A stretch of DNA of 64,000 bases, from positions 58,793,350 to 58,857,349 of the forward strand of contig CM042145.1 in NCBI GenBank assembly GCA_023376005.1, given 5' to 3'. Shown in pieces: positions 31,813 through 42,725 of this stretch. The translations under genes were made by a program, and so were the position numbers. The notes under the pieces were generated by a model, which ran no database searches, was not told where the DNA came from, and was given only the letters and a program-made list of their open reading frames with translations. Origin of the DNA: Doryteuthis pealeii (taxonomy: Eukaryota; Mollusca; Cephalopoda; Myopsida; Loliginidae). The number at the start of each line of letters is the position of its first letter. Within the stretch, counting starts at the first letter, position 1.

Positions 31813-32853
31813 GTTATTTTTAAAACTTGGTAACAACGAAAGGGCGCGTGGATTCATGCCTTTTTAGAATATTGATAGATGAATATCAGCTTTGTTCTAC
31901 CTGATCCCTTGAGAGTCACTCTGTGAGTATCGAACTCATTACACTGAGGAAAAGTCTTCAAGATTAGCTTACAACCCCCGGTTTTTTTTCTAATGTCCAC
32001 TAGGAGTGAATAGAAAATCAAAGCATTTCTGTTATGTTCAGACCTAACGAAATCTAGTTACTCCCCTTAATCAGTCGGGATTGATGGTGAACCCGAATGT
32101 GGGGTTTCCGCCATGACACTTTTCAGATTAGGATTCCAGCGGCCAGGACGCACAAACAACACGGTTGAGGTAATTAATTCACTTTTAGGGTAGAAGCATT
32201 CTCTGCCTGTGTTAAATAAAATCTTGATAATTCCAACAATCTGGTCTTACATTTTCATTCAGTGTTCCGTATTTTATCTGTATGTAAAATTTTATACATG
32301 GCAATTCCAAGAACAATTTATTTTATGGTAAATCGACGTTCAAACTTTTCAGTCTATGTTAAACCATCGTCAGGACTATCCAAGAGAATGGAAAAATGAT
32401 TGTATGAACAATGATGGATGTTTTTCAAGGAACGGGAGTACCAAAATGTATTTAGAGAAAGGGCTCATAACTGTATATTTTTAATCGCATGTCCACTAGT
32501 ATAAAACCTTTCTAGATAAACAAAAAAAAAATACTCGTATGCTGTGGACGTAAAAGATGCATTGGTATATTGAAGTTAAAAACTCGTCCATCATTTAGAG
32601 AAAGATATTTAAACATTTTTCCACTGATCTAACCGGATTATTTCTATATTTTTATTCTTTTAATATGTCTCATGACAACGACGGTCTCTTTTGTTATCAG
32701 ATCTGAATTTAGAATTTGTACTCTACTAAAAATCTGACTTTTTCTCACAAATCTATTCAGAGAAGTTGTTTAATAATTAACAAGTCACGAAACAAAGGAA
32801 AATGTATATATCAATAAAACAGTCTATTTGTATAGACACATTCGACCACCATA
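31813..32853. other. Unassigned stretch
   Basis: About 1 kb with no recognisable element. 32050-32170 is GC-richer ('tggtgaacccgaatgtgggg') but matches nothing I know. Confidence 0.35.
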
Positions 32854-32864
32854 TATATATATAT

Positions 32865-32919
<55 letters not shown>

Positions 32920-32972
32920 TAAAGAGAAAGGAAATGAATCCGACGATATATATATAATATATATATATATAG
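32854..32972. repeat. (AT)n arrays next to a hammerhead-like motif
   Basis: Two AT arrays (about 32854-32915 and 32946-32971) around a short unique piece. The motif at 33035-33080 follows. Confidence 0.9.
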
Positions 32973-33034
32973 ATAAAAGAGTATGAAAACACACAATATT
33001 GTTAAAAATGAATATATTTTATATGATTTTCATA

Positions 33035-33080
33035 GCTAATATTGAACAATATTTCGATTATAAAAAATCATCATCAGAGC
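33035..33080 (-). ncRNA. Hammerhead-like motif with a 6-bp stem III
   Basis: Minus strand: 'gct', core CTGATGA, an extra T, stem II 'gatt...aatc', GAAA, stem III 'atattg-tt-caatat' (six perfect pairs), T at the cleavage position, and 'agc' pairing with 'gct'. The bulged T between core and stem II is atypical and may abolish activity. AT arrays lie 60 bases away. Confidence 0.4.
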
Positions 33081-34600
33081 ATGATTTTAATCCGGACTCA
33101 TCGAGAGAGAAGTAGAAAATAATTTAAATTCAAATCAGAAGGATTGTTGTTACAAAAAGCGTGTACACCACGTGCACGCTTCAACTTGTGTACATCCGCT
33201 GACGCCAGGAATATGTTGCCGAACTGTATCTTCATTGTAACAGTTTTTGAAAGAAAAAGAAATACTTCAAATTTAAAAATAGAAAAATTCTCTTTTTAAA
33301 AAAAGAGAAGAGTTTTAACCCGTTCATGGTCGGTTAATAACGGATTTTTTTTATTCATTTATTCATTTATTTATTTATTTACTTAATTATGTAAAATATG
33401 AATGGTGTAAGGTTGTATTGGGATAATGTGAAATTAAAATTTGTAGGAGTATATGTTAAAATGATTATGTGAAAGGGATTTTATGATTTTTGCTGGCTGG
33501 AGTTAGCTTGAAAAAATAATAATTCGTACTAAATTACAAAACAATCGCATTCAGCAATGTTGACTTATTAGTAGAAATAGAGCGGACATTTGCTGAAAAC
33601 AGGCAGCAGGCAAACTCCTGCTGCTGACGTATCAGCAGGAGCAAATATGCGATGCTTTCTGAAAATCCTTTGATTTTGTTTGATTAATTAACTATATTCT
33701 TTAATCAGTAAAAATCAAAAACAAAATTTGGTGTGTTTCTTAGAAGAATATTAATCTGTATGTAAGATTTCGAATCTAAGTGACCTCCCGTTTTGGAGTT
33801 ATACGTCGACACGTACATACCAAACTTCTTTTATATATATAGATAATATATAATCTTCTGTACATATATAAAGGGCAGTTGTGAGAATCTGGAGATAACT
33901 TTGAAAATAAAACAATTAACGATAAAGTAAATATATATACACATTAAATATCATCAGGGCTTGGTTTTTGAACAAAAGTAATGAAGATTTGATTTATATA
34001 ATCGAATACATTTAAAAATTAAATAGCATTATAAAATAACGTTAAAATTCTACTCGGCCATTTTCGGCGTTTCTTGCTAAAAGTAAACAAATGAATAACG
34101 GACGCTCGATCAATTTTTTCTTTTTTTTTCATATTAAATTTACATTTTTATTGATTCAAAGTTGTATTAAATATTTCATTGTAAAGGATAAACAATCGTT
34201 TATTTAATTTTTTTTATTATACAATTTTTATGGACAGTTTAAGAATTAATCACTTAGTTACACTTTTGTCATAACGGTGAGTTGATATTCAACTTTTAAA
34301 CAAATACAAAATTCTATCTAATAAGATGTTTGATTTTTAGATTTCTTTTGCTTTTTTTTTTTGCATTTATATATATCTTAAAATTTTAGACATTAATTTT
34401 TCACAGAGGTTTCATGCCTATGCACTTTTTTTTTAATTAAAATTTCCACACACAAAATAAGCGCAGTCATTTTTTATTATTTACCTTTTTAAACAAATTA
34501 AAAAGTTTTTTTAATAAAATAAGTTTTGATTTGTTTCTACATAATAGAAAAAAGAAAAAAAAATGATTAATAATAAATATGGTCGTTTTATTCTTTCAAT

Positions 34601-34604
<4 letters not shown>
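33081..34604. other. AT-rich stretch with an H4-related fragment
   Basis: 33885-34060 resembles the H4 body at 4590-4650 and 4861-4950 ('aaaataaaacaattaacga' and the 'gatttatat...atttaaaaattaaa' block). A short inverted block 'cagcaggcaaactcctgctg' is near 33603. The rest is unassigned. Confidence 0.4.

Positions 34605-34655
<51 letters not shown>
34605..34655. repeat. (AT)n microsatellite
   Basis: About 50 bases of AT. Following it, 34655-35010 resembles the sequence flanking the solo LTR (36105-36131 joined to 37103-37350). Confidence 0.9.
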
Positions 34656-34658
<3 letters not shown>

Positions 34659-35005
34659 ACGTTTTTCGCTTTGAAATAGGATATTAATTGAATGAATTTT
34701 ATGATCGCAAAATGTAAACAAAACCGAAATAATATTTTTTTCTTTTATTCATTTTTTTTTCTAGGCATTGTTAATAAAATAATAATAGTTAATTTATTTT
34801 AATATTATATATAAAAATAAAATCAGGTTACTAATGCAAAATAGCACGTAAGAGATAATATTAGATTACGTATAAAATGTATTACATTTCACCGATTTAC
34901 CCACAATGTTTGAGACGTTCAGGAGTTTCCGTAATCTACAAAGATATTTACAGGTAAAATGCGATTCTAATAATATTAAATAGGTTTTTTTATTTTAATG
35001 CAATT

Positions 35006-35040
<35 letters not shown>

Positions 35041-35041
<1 letters not shown>

Positions 35042-35136
35042 GGGAGAATATGTGCTTAATTGAAGTCAAACCTAATTTTTTTGAAAGTTAATTCATTAAT
35101 GATTAATTAGGCGGGATTTAAGCACATATTCTCCCA
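35041..35136. mobile_element. Short hairpin element with 19-bp terminal inverted repeats
   Basis: 'tgggagaatatgtgcttaa' at 35041-35059 recurs as its exact reverse complement at about 35118-35136, and more pairing lies inside ('cctaattttttt' with 'attaattagg'). About 96 bp, MITE-like, beside an AT array. Confidence 0.6.
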
Positions 35137-36072
35137 AATATTGTCGGCTGAAAATAGCCATATATATATATGTATGTTCAAGGATTGCCAAGGGAGATCA
35201 TAAATTTTTTTTTATTTCCTAATTTTAAAACAATTACCGAAAATCCGGGAATTGTCCAATTTCAATGAAATTTTCACCAAATTATTTTCCAACGACTTAA
35301 TTTTATAACAATTGGCTTATTTTATTAAAGAAACTTCAAAATATTTGTTTAATCAATTCAGAATGTGGAGTTGACCTTTGACCATTTGAAGAAAATAAAT
35401 TCCCGGTCCCTAATTTTTACATTTCTTGAAAATCATACCCTGAAGAATATCTAGAAAAATAACCAAAATATAAATTCAATACACTAAAAAAGTTATTTTA
35501 AAACTTAAAAGTTAACTTCTTAAAACTTAAGAAACAAATAATGTAGCATATTTTTTTTATAGTTTAAAAAAAATAGTTTTCTTTAAATTGATGCAAAAAA
35601 ATGTATCTAAGTTAAATTGATTTTTTTACTACGTTAAGAATTTCAATGTCAATTTTACATGTCTGTCAATATCCGTGACTAACTTGAAAATTTAACAAAA
35701 GATAGCCCTAAATTGTATCTTTGAAAAAATCTAAGTTAAAAAATATGCGATGATATGCTGCATAATTTCTGAGATTTTTTTTTTAAATCAAAAAGTCGTC
35801 AATTTCAACTATGGATGACAAAACAGGCCGAATTTTCTCACAGTCTAAATAAATGTCAATCACAACAGAAGTCCTTTTGGCTACACTTCCAAGAATAAAT
35901 ACTTTTAAGTTATTGGATAGAAAATCCCATCTTTTAATTTGAAATACCCGTATGTGAAAACATACGAGATAGTAAAAAATAGCGATTTGTTCAGAGGCTA
36001 AGAAAAAAAAACAATCTAAGGGAGATAAGTCGGTGTAAACAAAATAGGAGTTATGTCCCGTTTTGAACATGG

Positions 36073-36104
<32 letters not shown>
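35137..36104. other. Unassigned AT-rich stretch with a 95-codon frame
   Basis: Both edges show 'atagccat' or 'atggctat' with TA runs and 'gttcaa' or 'ttgaac', hinting at terminal inverted repeats of a 930-bp element. The minus-strand frame 35783-36070 (95 codons, starting MFKTGHNSYF) has no motif I recognise and its neighbourhood is non-coding. It is listed as hypothetical only. Confidence 0.3.
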
Positions 36105-36106
<2 letters not shown>

Positions 36107-37385
36107 AATGTTTTTTCACTTTGAAATATATTGTAACGTATTGGCTTCCAATTAGCGATATGTTACGTTATTGGCTTTCAATTAGGAATATTTAACGTAG
36201 CGGTACCAATTCGTATTTAACGTACGTACGGAGTTTCGTTTGTTTACATACACAGATCTAGCTGTAGCAGTCAGTCTTAGCTAGCCCCAAAATCTTCTCC
36301 CACTTCTTTCGTTTATGGTCAAGGGAAGATGTCACTTTACGCACGCCGCGTGCTCCTCGTTACGGCCAATTTGACGTGTTGACAAGTTTACACTTTAATG
36401 ACTTTCATTCATGAGTACGATTTCTTTGCGATAGTGACTTTACTATCTTGTTTGCATCGTGAGTCCATTCATAAAAAGATTTCTTTCGTTGTAAATAGAG
36501 CAGACTAATAACACCAGATTTACTTCTCAGAAGTTTATTATGTTCCAAACTTCCTATAACTTTTTAGAGAGAGAGATGGTCAGCTTCCTTAAATATGGTT
36601 TTAACTTCGTCCAGTGTAAAATATTACATCTCGGGTTTCACACATCAGCGACCTCAGTTCATTAACTGCCAACTGCCACGCACGCCTCCTGGCTCTAACT
36701 GCCTCTGACTCTCGGACCCTCACTGCTCTGATCGCAGACCCTAACTGACTCCTCGTGATTCTATTCGCGGGTCTTAAATAGTATTTCTAAAATCTTCTAG
36801 ACGATTCCTTCTCTAGAACGTTCGACTTCTTTCGATTCGTTCCAATCTCACTGGTCAACCAGAGTTCACTAACCTAAAGATCAAAGGCTTCTTGGAGTCC
36901 AAAATACTGTTTTTTCCTTAATCCTAGACTTATCGTCTGCTTTCTCTCGTTAAAAAGATGTTATCTATCCTAACTACTTTTTCGGTGATTCCACAAAGAC
37001 CACCCAGCAACTCAAGATAATCGGTAGTACATTTTTCTAAGGTTCTTTTCCAAGTCTGGCACAAGGCCACAAATATAGGTGCTGTGCGGCGATTATGTAA
37101 CAATATTTATTGAATAAATTCTACTTAAAAAAAAGATTTCCCGTCTGCTGTTCGACAATCTAAGCAAAGTTTGTTTATATTTTGAATCTCCTTATGAACC
37201 CCAAAACAATCATTTTTTTCTTTTTATTCATTTTTATTTTTCCTGTTAGGAAATGTTTATAAAATAATCACATTAATTTATTTATTTTTAAGACTAGATT
37301 GCTAACCATTACACAATGTTTTTCTCTTCTCCTTTTTTCTTCTTTTTTCTCCTCTACCCAGATGCCGCCGGGTAGCCGCTTCTAG
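36105..37385 (+). mobile_element. H4-type element interrupted by a solo LTR
   Basis: 36105-36131 plus 37103-37350 read together match 34655-34990 ('tttgaaat', 'attgaat', 'aaaataat' blocks). The 3' end has the hairpin 'acccagatgccgccgggt', 'agccgctt', CTAG and T, as in 5033. The LTR at 36132-37102 sits inside. Confidence 0.45.
36132..37102. mobile_element. Solo LTR of an LTR retrotransposon
   Basis: 971 bp from TGTAACG to TATGTAACA, flanked by the 4-base duplication 'atat'. Removing it restores a sequence paralogous to 34655-34700, which serves as an empty site. It resembles the LTR at 8232-9111 in start, end and the 'gccgcgtgctcctcgttacgg' region. No internal gag-pol is present, so it is a solo LTR left by recombination. 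Confidence 0.7.
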
Positions 37386-37832
37386 TTAATAAATAAAGGA
37401 AAAACTGTAAATTCGCTCCATGTAATAATTTATCTTAACTGATATCAGCGAAATCTTTTCTAGGGTTTTAAGTATCTAATCTATGGGGTAGGGTGTTTCG
37501 GCTTGTGAGTATAGGAACGGAGTGGGGTTAGGTGTTTGGATGAGGTGTGGGGAATTGACAGTGGATAGTGTAGTTAAGATGATTTATTATAACTAATGGT
37601 GCAGCGGTCCCAGAAAAGGTTTTCTAACAACCAGGTTTTTCCTGATTTCTGATGATGCTGACATTTTGAAGGTGAAACACATTTTTACATGAAGCTAATT
37701 TAAAGTTTTTCCTTCATTTATTTTCTCTATATTGCTCTGTCCGTTCACACATCTGATACTAGGCACATCGTGTTCTCACTACGGATAATCTGTAACATTA
37801 AAGCTGAACCTCACAATGAATGATCCTTATAA

Positions 37833-37873
<41 letters not shown>

Positions 37874-38082
37874 ATCCAAAGATCAGATGAAGAAATATTC
37901 CTTACAACTTAGTAGTTTTGTTTTAAATGTCGTAGTTTGCAGAGCTCAACGTGTGCTCTTATTGTTAGTCTCAGAGCCAGATATTGCATCTGATGATGGG
38001 AGATACTAGACAATTTCTCTAGGTTCCCTGAAATAGGCTATAAGGCTAAAATTTTAAATCTTCTGTTATTTTTCACTTACAC
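37386..38082. other. Unassigned stretch with one (AT)n array
   Basis: AT array at 37838-37867. A CTGATGA...GAAA pair near 37662-37690 lacks convincing stems. No gene recognised. Confidence 0.4.
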
Positions 38083-38083
38083 A

Positions 38084-38130
<47 letters not shown>

Positions 38131-38164
38131 TATATATATATATTATATATATATATATATATAT
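38083..38164. repeat. (CA)n-(TA)n compound microsatellite
   Basis: CA array to about 38117 followed by a broken TA array. Confidence 0.9.
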
Positions 38165-38400
38165 TGGGGGAGGTTTTGAAGAAAAAAACAGATATCTGTG
38201 TGAACTTTTACCGTCTCATGCATTCGAGTATTCATACAATGTGAAGACACACTAAGAAAATGAAATCAATATTCTAGTACAATATATTTTCTTTTTGGTC
38301 ATTTAATGGCATACCAACCTTCATGTGTTATTTAATGTCTGACCCTTCCTTGTAGAAAAACAGTAACAATGCTATTTAACCCATAAGTGGTGAGATGAAA

Positions 38401-38514
38401 GGGATTATAGCGTTTCCATCTATCTTATTCTCAAGGCATTTAGTTATGGTCAAAATGGTGCAGCCATACAGTAACACTGATACAACTACGGCTTGAAAGA
38501 ATTGTCGCTTTACT
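38401..38514 (-). pseudogene. LINE reverse-transcriptase-region fragment
   Basis: The minus strand is open for 37 codons and reads KRQFFQAVVVSVLLYGC followed by TILTITKCLENKIDGN. This resembles the 'FFQA.VVS.LLYGC..WTLTK..EKKLDGN' block downstream of the RT core in a widespread invertebrate and vertebrate LINE group. It is a short remnant bounded by an R-A-like tail on one side and the hairpin element at 38514 on the other. A different family from the 9512/43790 pieces. Confidence 0.6.
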
Positions 38515-38708
38515 GTGTGTGCGTGCTGAGAGATCATTTTCAATTTGTATGTTTACATATATTTATACATCATTAAAAATATAATTTTTCTTGTCAAATT
38601 ATATTTATAATGAGGTATAAATATTTGTAAACATATATCATATTTTTAATGACATATAAGTATATGTAAACATATAGTGAATTAGAAATTATCTCTCAGC
38701 ACGCACAC
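38514..38708. mobile_element. Hairpin element with terminal inverted repeats of about 70 bp
   Basis: 'gtgtgtgcgtgctgagagat' at about 38515-38534 recurs inverted as 'atctctcagcacgcacac' at 38691-38708. 'atgtttacatatatttatac' pairs with the matching block near 38650. About 195 bp, MITE-like. Confidence 0.6.
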
Positions 38709-39204
38709 CACAAATAGAAATCTAGAAAGACGCACTTTTTGAATTAAAAGCCAATCAATAATGGTTTAATGAAACTTGCTTTCTAATTACTTGTGATTTG
38801 AATTAAATGTTTTTTCTCTTTTTAAACATTTTATATTCTATTCAAATCTACAACCACATTCCCCCCAAAAAACCTATTTATGAAAAATGAAAATTTATGT
38901 TTTCTATTAAATAGATTAAATATCAAATAACATCTTATGATTTTAACTTGGTTTTGTAAATACAAGATATATTCATAATTTGTATCTTTTTCTAACAACC
39001 TATTCTTTAATTAAGTTCTGGCTATATACAATGTTCTCAACTAGGGAAACGACGGGGTAGTAATTTCCAGAAAAGCAGAATAAACATTTTCATTTAACCC
39101 AATGAAAATTGTTTCGTGATGTAATCATTTAAAAGTTTCTCTTGAATCTGTGATTTTGATTATCTAAGTCATTTTACCCAAACGTTATAAATATCTTTAT
39201 ATAT
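38709..39204. other. Unassigned AT-rich stretch
   Basis: No element or gene recognised. Confidence 0.35.
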
Positions 39205-39640
39205 CAACCAACCCGTTCGCGTTAGTAGGACGTGACACAAGTTTAATTTCTTTAGCGGACTCATACAGGTTTCAATTCAGAGTTTTACTTCTCCTAGACT
39301 AGTTAAAGAACCCATTCTGCCTTATTTACACATAGCTGAAGGGAGAATAGTCGGATATATAAATAAATAAAATAAATTGAAATGAAATAGATCACTAAGT
39401 AGGCCTGATTTAAGAGGTTTAAACTCATTTTTCCTTCTCCTAGACTGGTTGTCTAACCAAGGTTAACGAACCCAGTCTGTCCTACTATTTACCCATAGAT
39501 GGAGGGAGAATGGTTGGATTCATACTTTTCCCAAGGGTATTAGCGCTATGTGAACAGTGGCTTCGTCTAGGATTTGAACTCTGGTCGACGAGTCCATTTC
39601 ATACGACTCTAACGCACTCTCCTAACTTCCTCAAGGGTAT
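39205..39640 (-). mobile_element. Two S2 SINE copies in tandem
   Basis: 39205-39350 is the 3' part of one copy ('gcgttagtaggacgtgacac', 'ttttacttctcctagact'). 39395-39640 is a longer copy reaching the tRNA-like head, whose B-box-like region reads 'agagttcaaatccta' on the minus strand. Same orientation. Confidence 0.55.
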
Positions 39641-39924
39641 TAGCGCTATATGAAGCTGACGTTTTTATCTCGAAACCTATGCACAAGTAGAAGTGCTGAT
39701 CCATACATAAATAAATCCTTTCGTTTTTGACAGGCACTGTGCCAGTTTGAACAATTCTTCGTGGTTATATTCATTTTAGTTAGCATCGTTCACTCCGGGG
39801 TTTATTCGTTTCTTCCTCACCCTCCTAAACAATCCGACCTTCGTTGGAAAAGGGTGCGTCAAAGGTAATGTCTTGGAATTCTATGTAGGGACGGGGCGAG
39901 AGAGACAAAGAGAGTGTGTGAGAA

Positions 39925-39977
<53 letters not shown>

Positions 39978-40302
39978 CTAACTTGGAAATCTTTGAACTT
40001 TGCAGCTGAAACAGACGCCTCGGCGCTGTAAAGTCTTTGTTGCCTTCTTTGTTTTGTTAAGCGCGAGGGCAAGGCGGTAAAAGGTCATTTTTGCTTGAAA
40101 TACAGACATCACGTTGAACTATCTCCCATCCTAGAAGTGTCGGAATCCGTGAAAACTGTAATAACAACTCACATATAATCGATAATTCCCTCTGGATGAT
40201 TTTTCATCGATGCAACTACCCCCCTCCCCACCGACCTATTCAATCAGAAACAACACTTTAATCTACCACGTACTTACTTCAAAATAAACTGAAACTGATA
40301 TC

Positions 40303-40305
<3 letters not shown>
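39641..40305. other. Unassigned stretch with a (GA)n array
   Basis: GA array 39900-39976. The 63-codon minus-strand frame at 39881-40072 is half microsatellite. No gene recognised. Confidence 0.45.

Positions 40306-40376
<71 letters not shown>
40306..40376. repeat. (CT)n microsatellite
   Basis: About 70 bases of CT. A second CT array is at 40468-40511 inside an R-A-like block. Confidence 0.95.
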
Positions 40377-40379
<3 letters not shown>

Positions 40380-40840
40380 TTCGTGTGTTATTTAATAGCT
40401 AAGGCATAATTGTAGAAGAACAGCAGAGGTAGTATTTAGCCCCTAGTTGGGGGATAAAAGGGTTCATACCCCTCTCTCTCTCTATCTCTCTCTCTCTCTC
40501 TCTCTCTTTCAGAATACGCTGACTCCCCACCCCACCCCGAAAGAAGGGGTATCCTGTGTATGAGATTAAAATGAAGCTGATGGTGAGTCTCCAGGTCTGA
40601 ATATCTGGTTTGGTTTGTTTTACGGCATATCAAACCTTTTCGGATCATGTAATGCCGAAACAAGTCATTTTGATAAAGTTTGTTTCAAGTTCTTAATTTC
40701 TTTAAATTGCTATAAATAATTTTCATTAACTTCATTTTCTTTGATTCGGCTTGGTTTGTTTAATGGTATAATAACCCTGTGGGTTATTTAATGCCAAAAA
40801 ACTGTTAGTGTGAGATACAAGTTGGTACTCAATTTTTCTT
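40377..40840 (-). mobile_element. R-A-related fragments split by (CT)n
   Basis: 'ttcgtgtgttatttaatagc', 'gaatacgctgactcccc', 'ggtttgttttacggcatatc' and 'ggtttgtttaatggtataat' are R-A-type edges in mixed order. Probably nested fragments. Confidence 0.4.
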
Positions 40841-41234
40841 TTTCAGGTGTATTTTTGTAGATGTATATCTTGAATGCATTTTATATCTAATTGTGCCGTC
40901 CAGCAAAGACGTGCAGTGACCAGCTCTGAGCGGATACTGGCTGTTGCACGGAGGACCTGCCGAGGACAATGAGCGATAGGAACGGATGTTGTAAGGGAGG
41001 ATATTTCACCTACAAGAAAGTTGGCCCCAACCAACTAAATACATAAAAGATACGAAAGTATTAGTCGAGTAGAATAGTAGCTCGTCTTGCTAACAGAATA
41101 TTCCTTGCTGCTGCTTAAAGAACTGCACATTTGAATCTATTTATTTCTATCATTTTGTACGAAAAGTTAATAAATCTATTAAACTTTCCGGGTTCAATGT
41201 TGTTCATTGATAAACTCAGTCACAACATTTTGAC
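40841..41234. other. Unassigned stretch with a 63-codon frame
   Basis: The minus-strand frame 40843-41034 (starting MVGANFLVGE) has no motif I recognise and is likely chance or a repeat remnant. Confidence 0.3.
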
Positions 41235-41493
41235 GACGAGGAAATTCTGATTTTGGCGACGAGGAAATTCTGATTTTGACGACGAGGAAATTCTGATTTT
41301 GGCGACGAGGAAATTCTGATTTTAGCGACGAGGAAATTCTGATTTTGCCGACGAGGAAATTCTGATTTTGCCGACGAGGAAATTCTGATTTTGGCGACGA
41401 GGAAATTCTGATTTTGGCGACAAGGAAATTCTGATTTTGGCGACGAGGAAATTCTGATTTTGACGACGAGGAAATTCTGATTTTGGCGACGCC
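41235..41493. repeat. 23-bp minisatellite, about 11 units
   Basis: Unit 'gacgaggaaattctgatttt' plus three variable bases (ggc, gac, agc, gcc); measured spacing is 23 bases. As 23 is not a multiple of three, all three minus-strand phases are visited in turn and the strand stays open for 94 codons with a 23-residue period. No coding context. Confidence 0.9.
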
Positions 41494-41622
41494 ACAACAA
41501 TATTCAATAATCGAAAGGTTTTAAACGTCAATTACATTTTCAAATACTAATAAATCCTCTTCACAAGTCTTATATTTTACATTTATTTATTTTATATTCT
41601 GTCGGATTTGTTTCTATTTCTT

Positions 41623-41681
<59 letters not shown>

Positions 41682-41807
41682 TTGTACTTATAAAGATAAA
41701 AAGTGACTTACCAGTGAATATGGGCACGATGGTTGGGAGGTGCAAAATTCAGGGGTTAAGTCAGCGATATAACAAATACAAAGTGCTCAATACGAAGTAG
41801 AGCAAAT
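41494..41807. repeat. AT-rich spacer with (AT)n arrays
   Basis: AT arrays at 41627-41655 and 41658-41681. The rest is unassigned. Confidence 0.7.
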
Positions 41808-41831
41808 TTATTATAAAATGGATACAATAGA

Positions 41832-41868
41832 AACCTACTAGAGTTTCACCATAAGGATCTTCAGGGTT
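41832..41868 (-). ncRNA. Hammerhead-like motif, left arm
   Basis: Minus strand: 'aacc', CTGAAGA, 'tccttatggt', GAAA, stem III 'act-ct-agt', A, 'ggtt'. Stem I is 4 bp. Stem II is two G-C pairs above a T-T mismatch. Its partner is at 41978-42014. Confidence 0.45.
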
Positions 41869-41977
41869 AAATCCACTGAATTAATCGAGGTACCGATTAA
41901 TTGCAGTCAATCACACAATGAACACACACGTGTGATCGACTGCAATTAATCGGTACCTCGATTAATCGAGTGGATTT

Positions 41978-42014
41978 AACCCTGAAGATCCTTATGGTGA
42001 AACTCGAGTAGGTT
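41978..42014 (+). ncRNA. Hammerhead-like motif, right arm
   Basis: Plus strand: 'aacc' (41978-41981), CTGAAGA (41982-41988), 'tccttatggt', GAAA, stem III 'act-cg-agt', A, 'ggtt' (42011-42014). It differs from the left-arm copy in the stem III loop (cg against ct) while pairing is kept. Confidence 0.45.
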
Positions 42015-42148
42015 TCTATTGTATCCATTTTATTATACATATATATATATAATGTGTGTGTGCAACAGATTTTACGTATGTGTGTATGTCTGGGACATTA
42101 AAAATAAATATGCCACGGAATCTATCCTTGGATATATGTATTCGTCTA

Positions 42149-42725
42149 TCTATATATTAATACTCGCGTTCCTTAAAAGTACGAAGAAAAGTGGAAATAG
42201 GTAAAACAATGTCGCGTCTATCTTGTATACTACCATATACTTAATCGCACAAATTTCTGTATGCCCATAGTCGATATCGTGATATGTTCTATTTATATCT
42301 GTATAATAAACCTGGTGTTCCTAATTTGTTTAACCGTTATCATCTAGCCACACCCTCTGGTTAAAAAGAGACCGATCTAAATGTCCAAGATGAAATGCAA
42401 AAATGTAAATCCTGATTATCTGCTATGACTCGCCGAATTCTTGTTTATCATGAGTGTCATAACCTCAGCTAAACAATGGACAATTACGTTTTTATTATAA
42501 AGAATGGGAAGAAAAAGAACATGCTAGACAGAAAAATATAAGAAAGAAAGTGGGGGGAAAGATAAAGAGGGGGTGATAACGCTAATCTGTTTCAATCGAA
42601 CATAATGAAAAAAATGAAAAAAAAAGAAAAAAAAGAGCGAGAGAGTTAAATCAAGATTACTATCAATTGATCAATAGCTCTTTAGTAAACAGATCATACT
42701 GTGGTATATCCACAGGTCCTGCTAG
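42149..42725 (+). mobile_element. H2 5' fragment followed by an H2 copy
   Basis: A fragment 'tctatatattaatactcgcg' at about 42149-42180, then a copy from about 42288 with 'agccacaccctctggttaaa'. It ends with the hairpin 'ctgtggtatatccacag', 'gtcctg', CTAG and T at 42725. Confidence 0.6.

Larger units (their letters stand above)
41808..42037. repeat. Near-perfect 230-bp palindrome with a hammerhead-like motif in each arm
   Basis: The arms, about 105 bp, are almost exact reverse complements around 'cacaatgaacacacacgtg'. Each arm carries CTGAAGA, stem II and GAAA, on opposite strands. AT-rich runs flank it. The structure matches a tail-to-tail pair of Penelope-like terminal pieces. Confidence 0.75.

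Noticed and set aside
35783..36070. 95-codon minus-strand frame as a real gene
   Set aside because: No motif, no flanking exon signals I could defend, surrounded by repeats; mentioned only as hypothetical.
37660..37705. Hammerhead motif (CTGATGA...GAAAC)
   Set aside because: Stem II and stem III cannot be paired convincingly; probably a very old relic or chance.
41235..41493. CRISPR array
   Set aside because: Units are contiguous without spacers, and the context is eukaryotic.
41216..41531. Two frames of 94 and 69 codons with a 23-residue repeat
   Set aside because: Translation of the 23-bp minisatellite; kept only as a low-interest finding.
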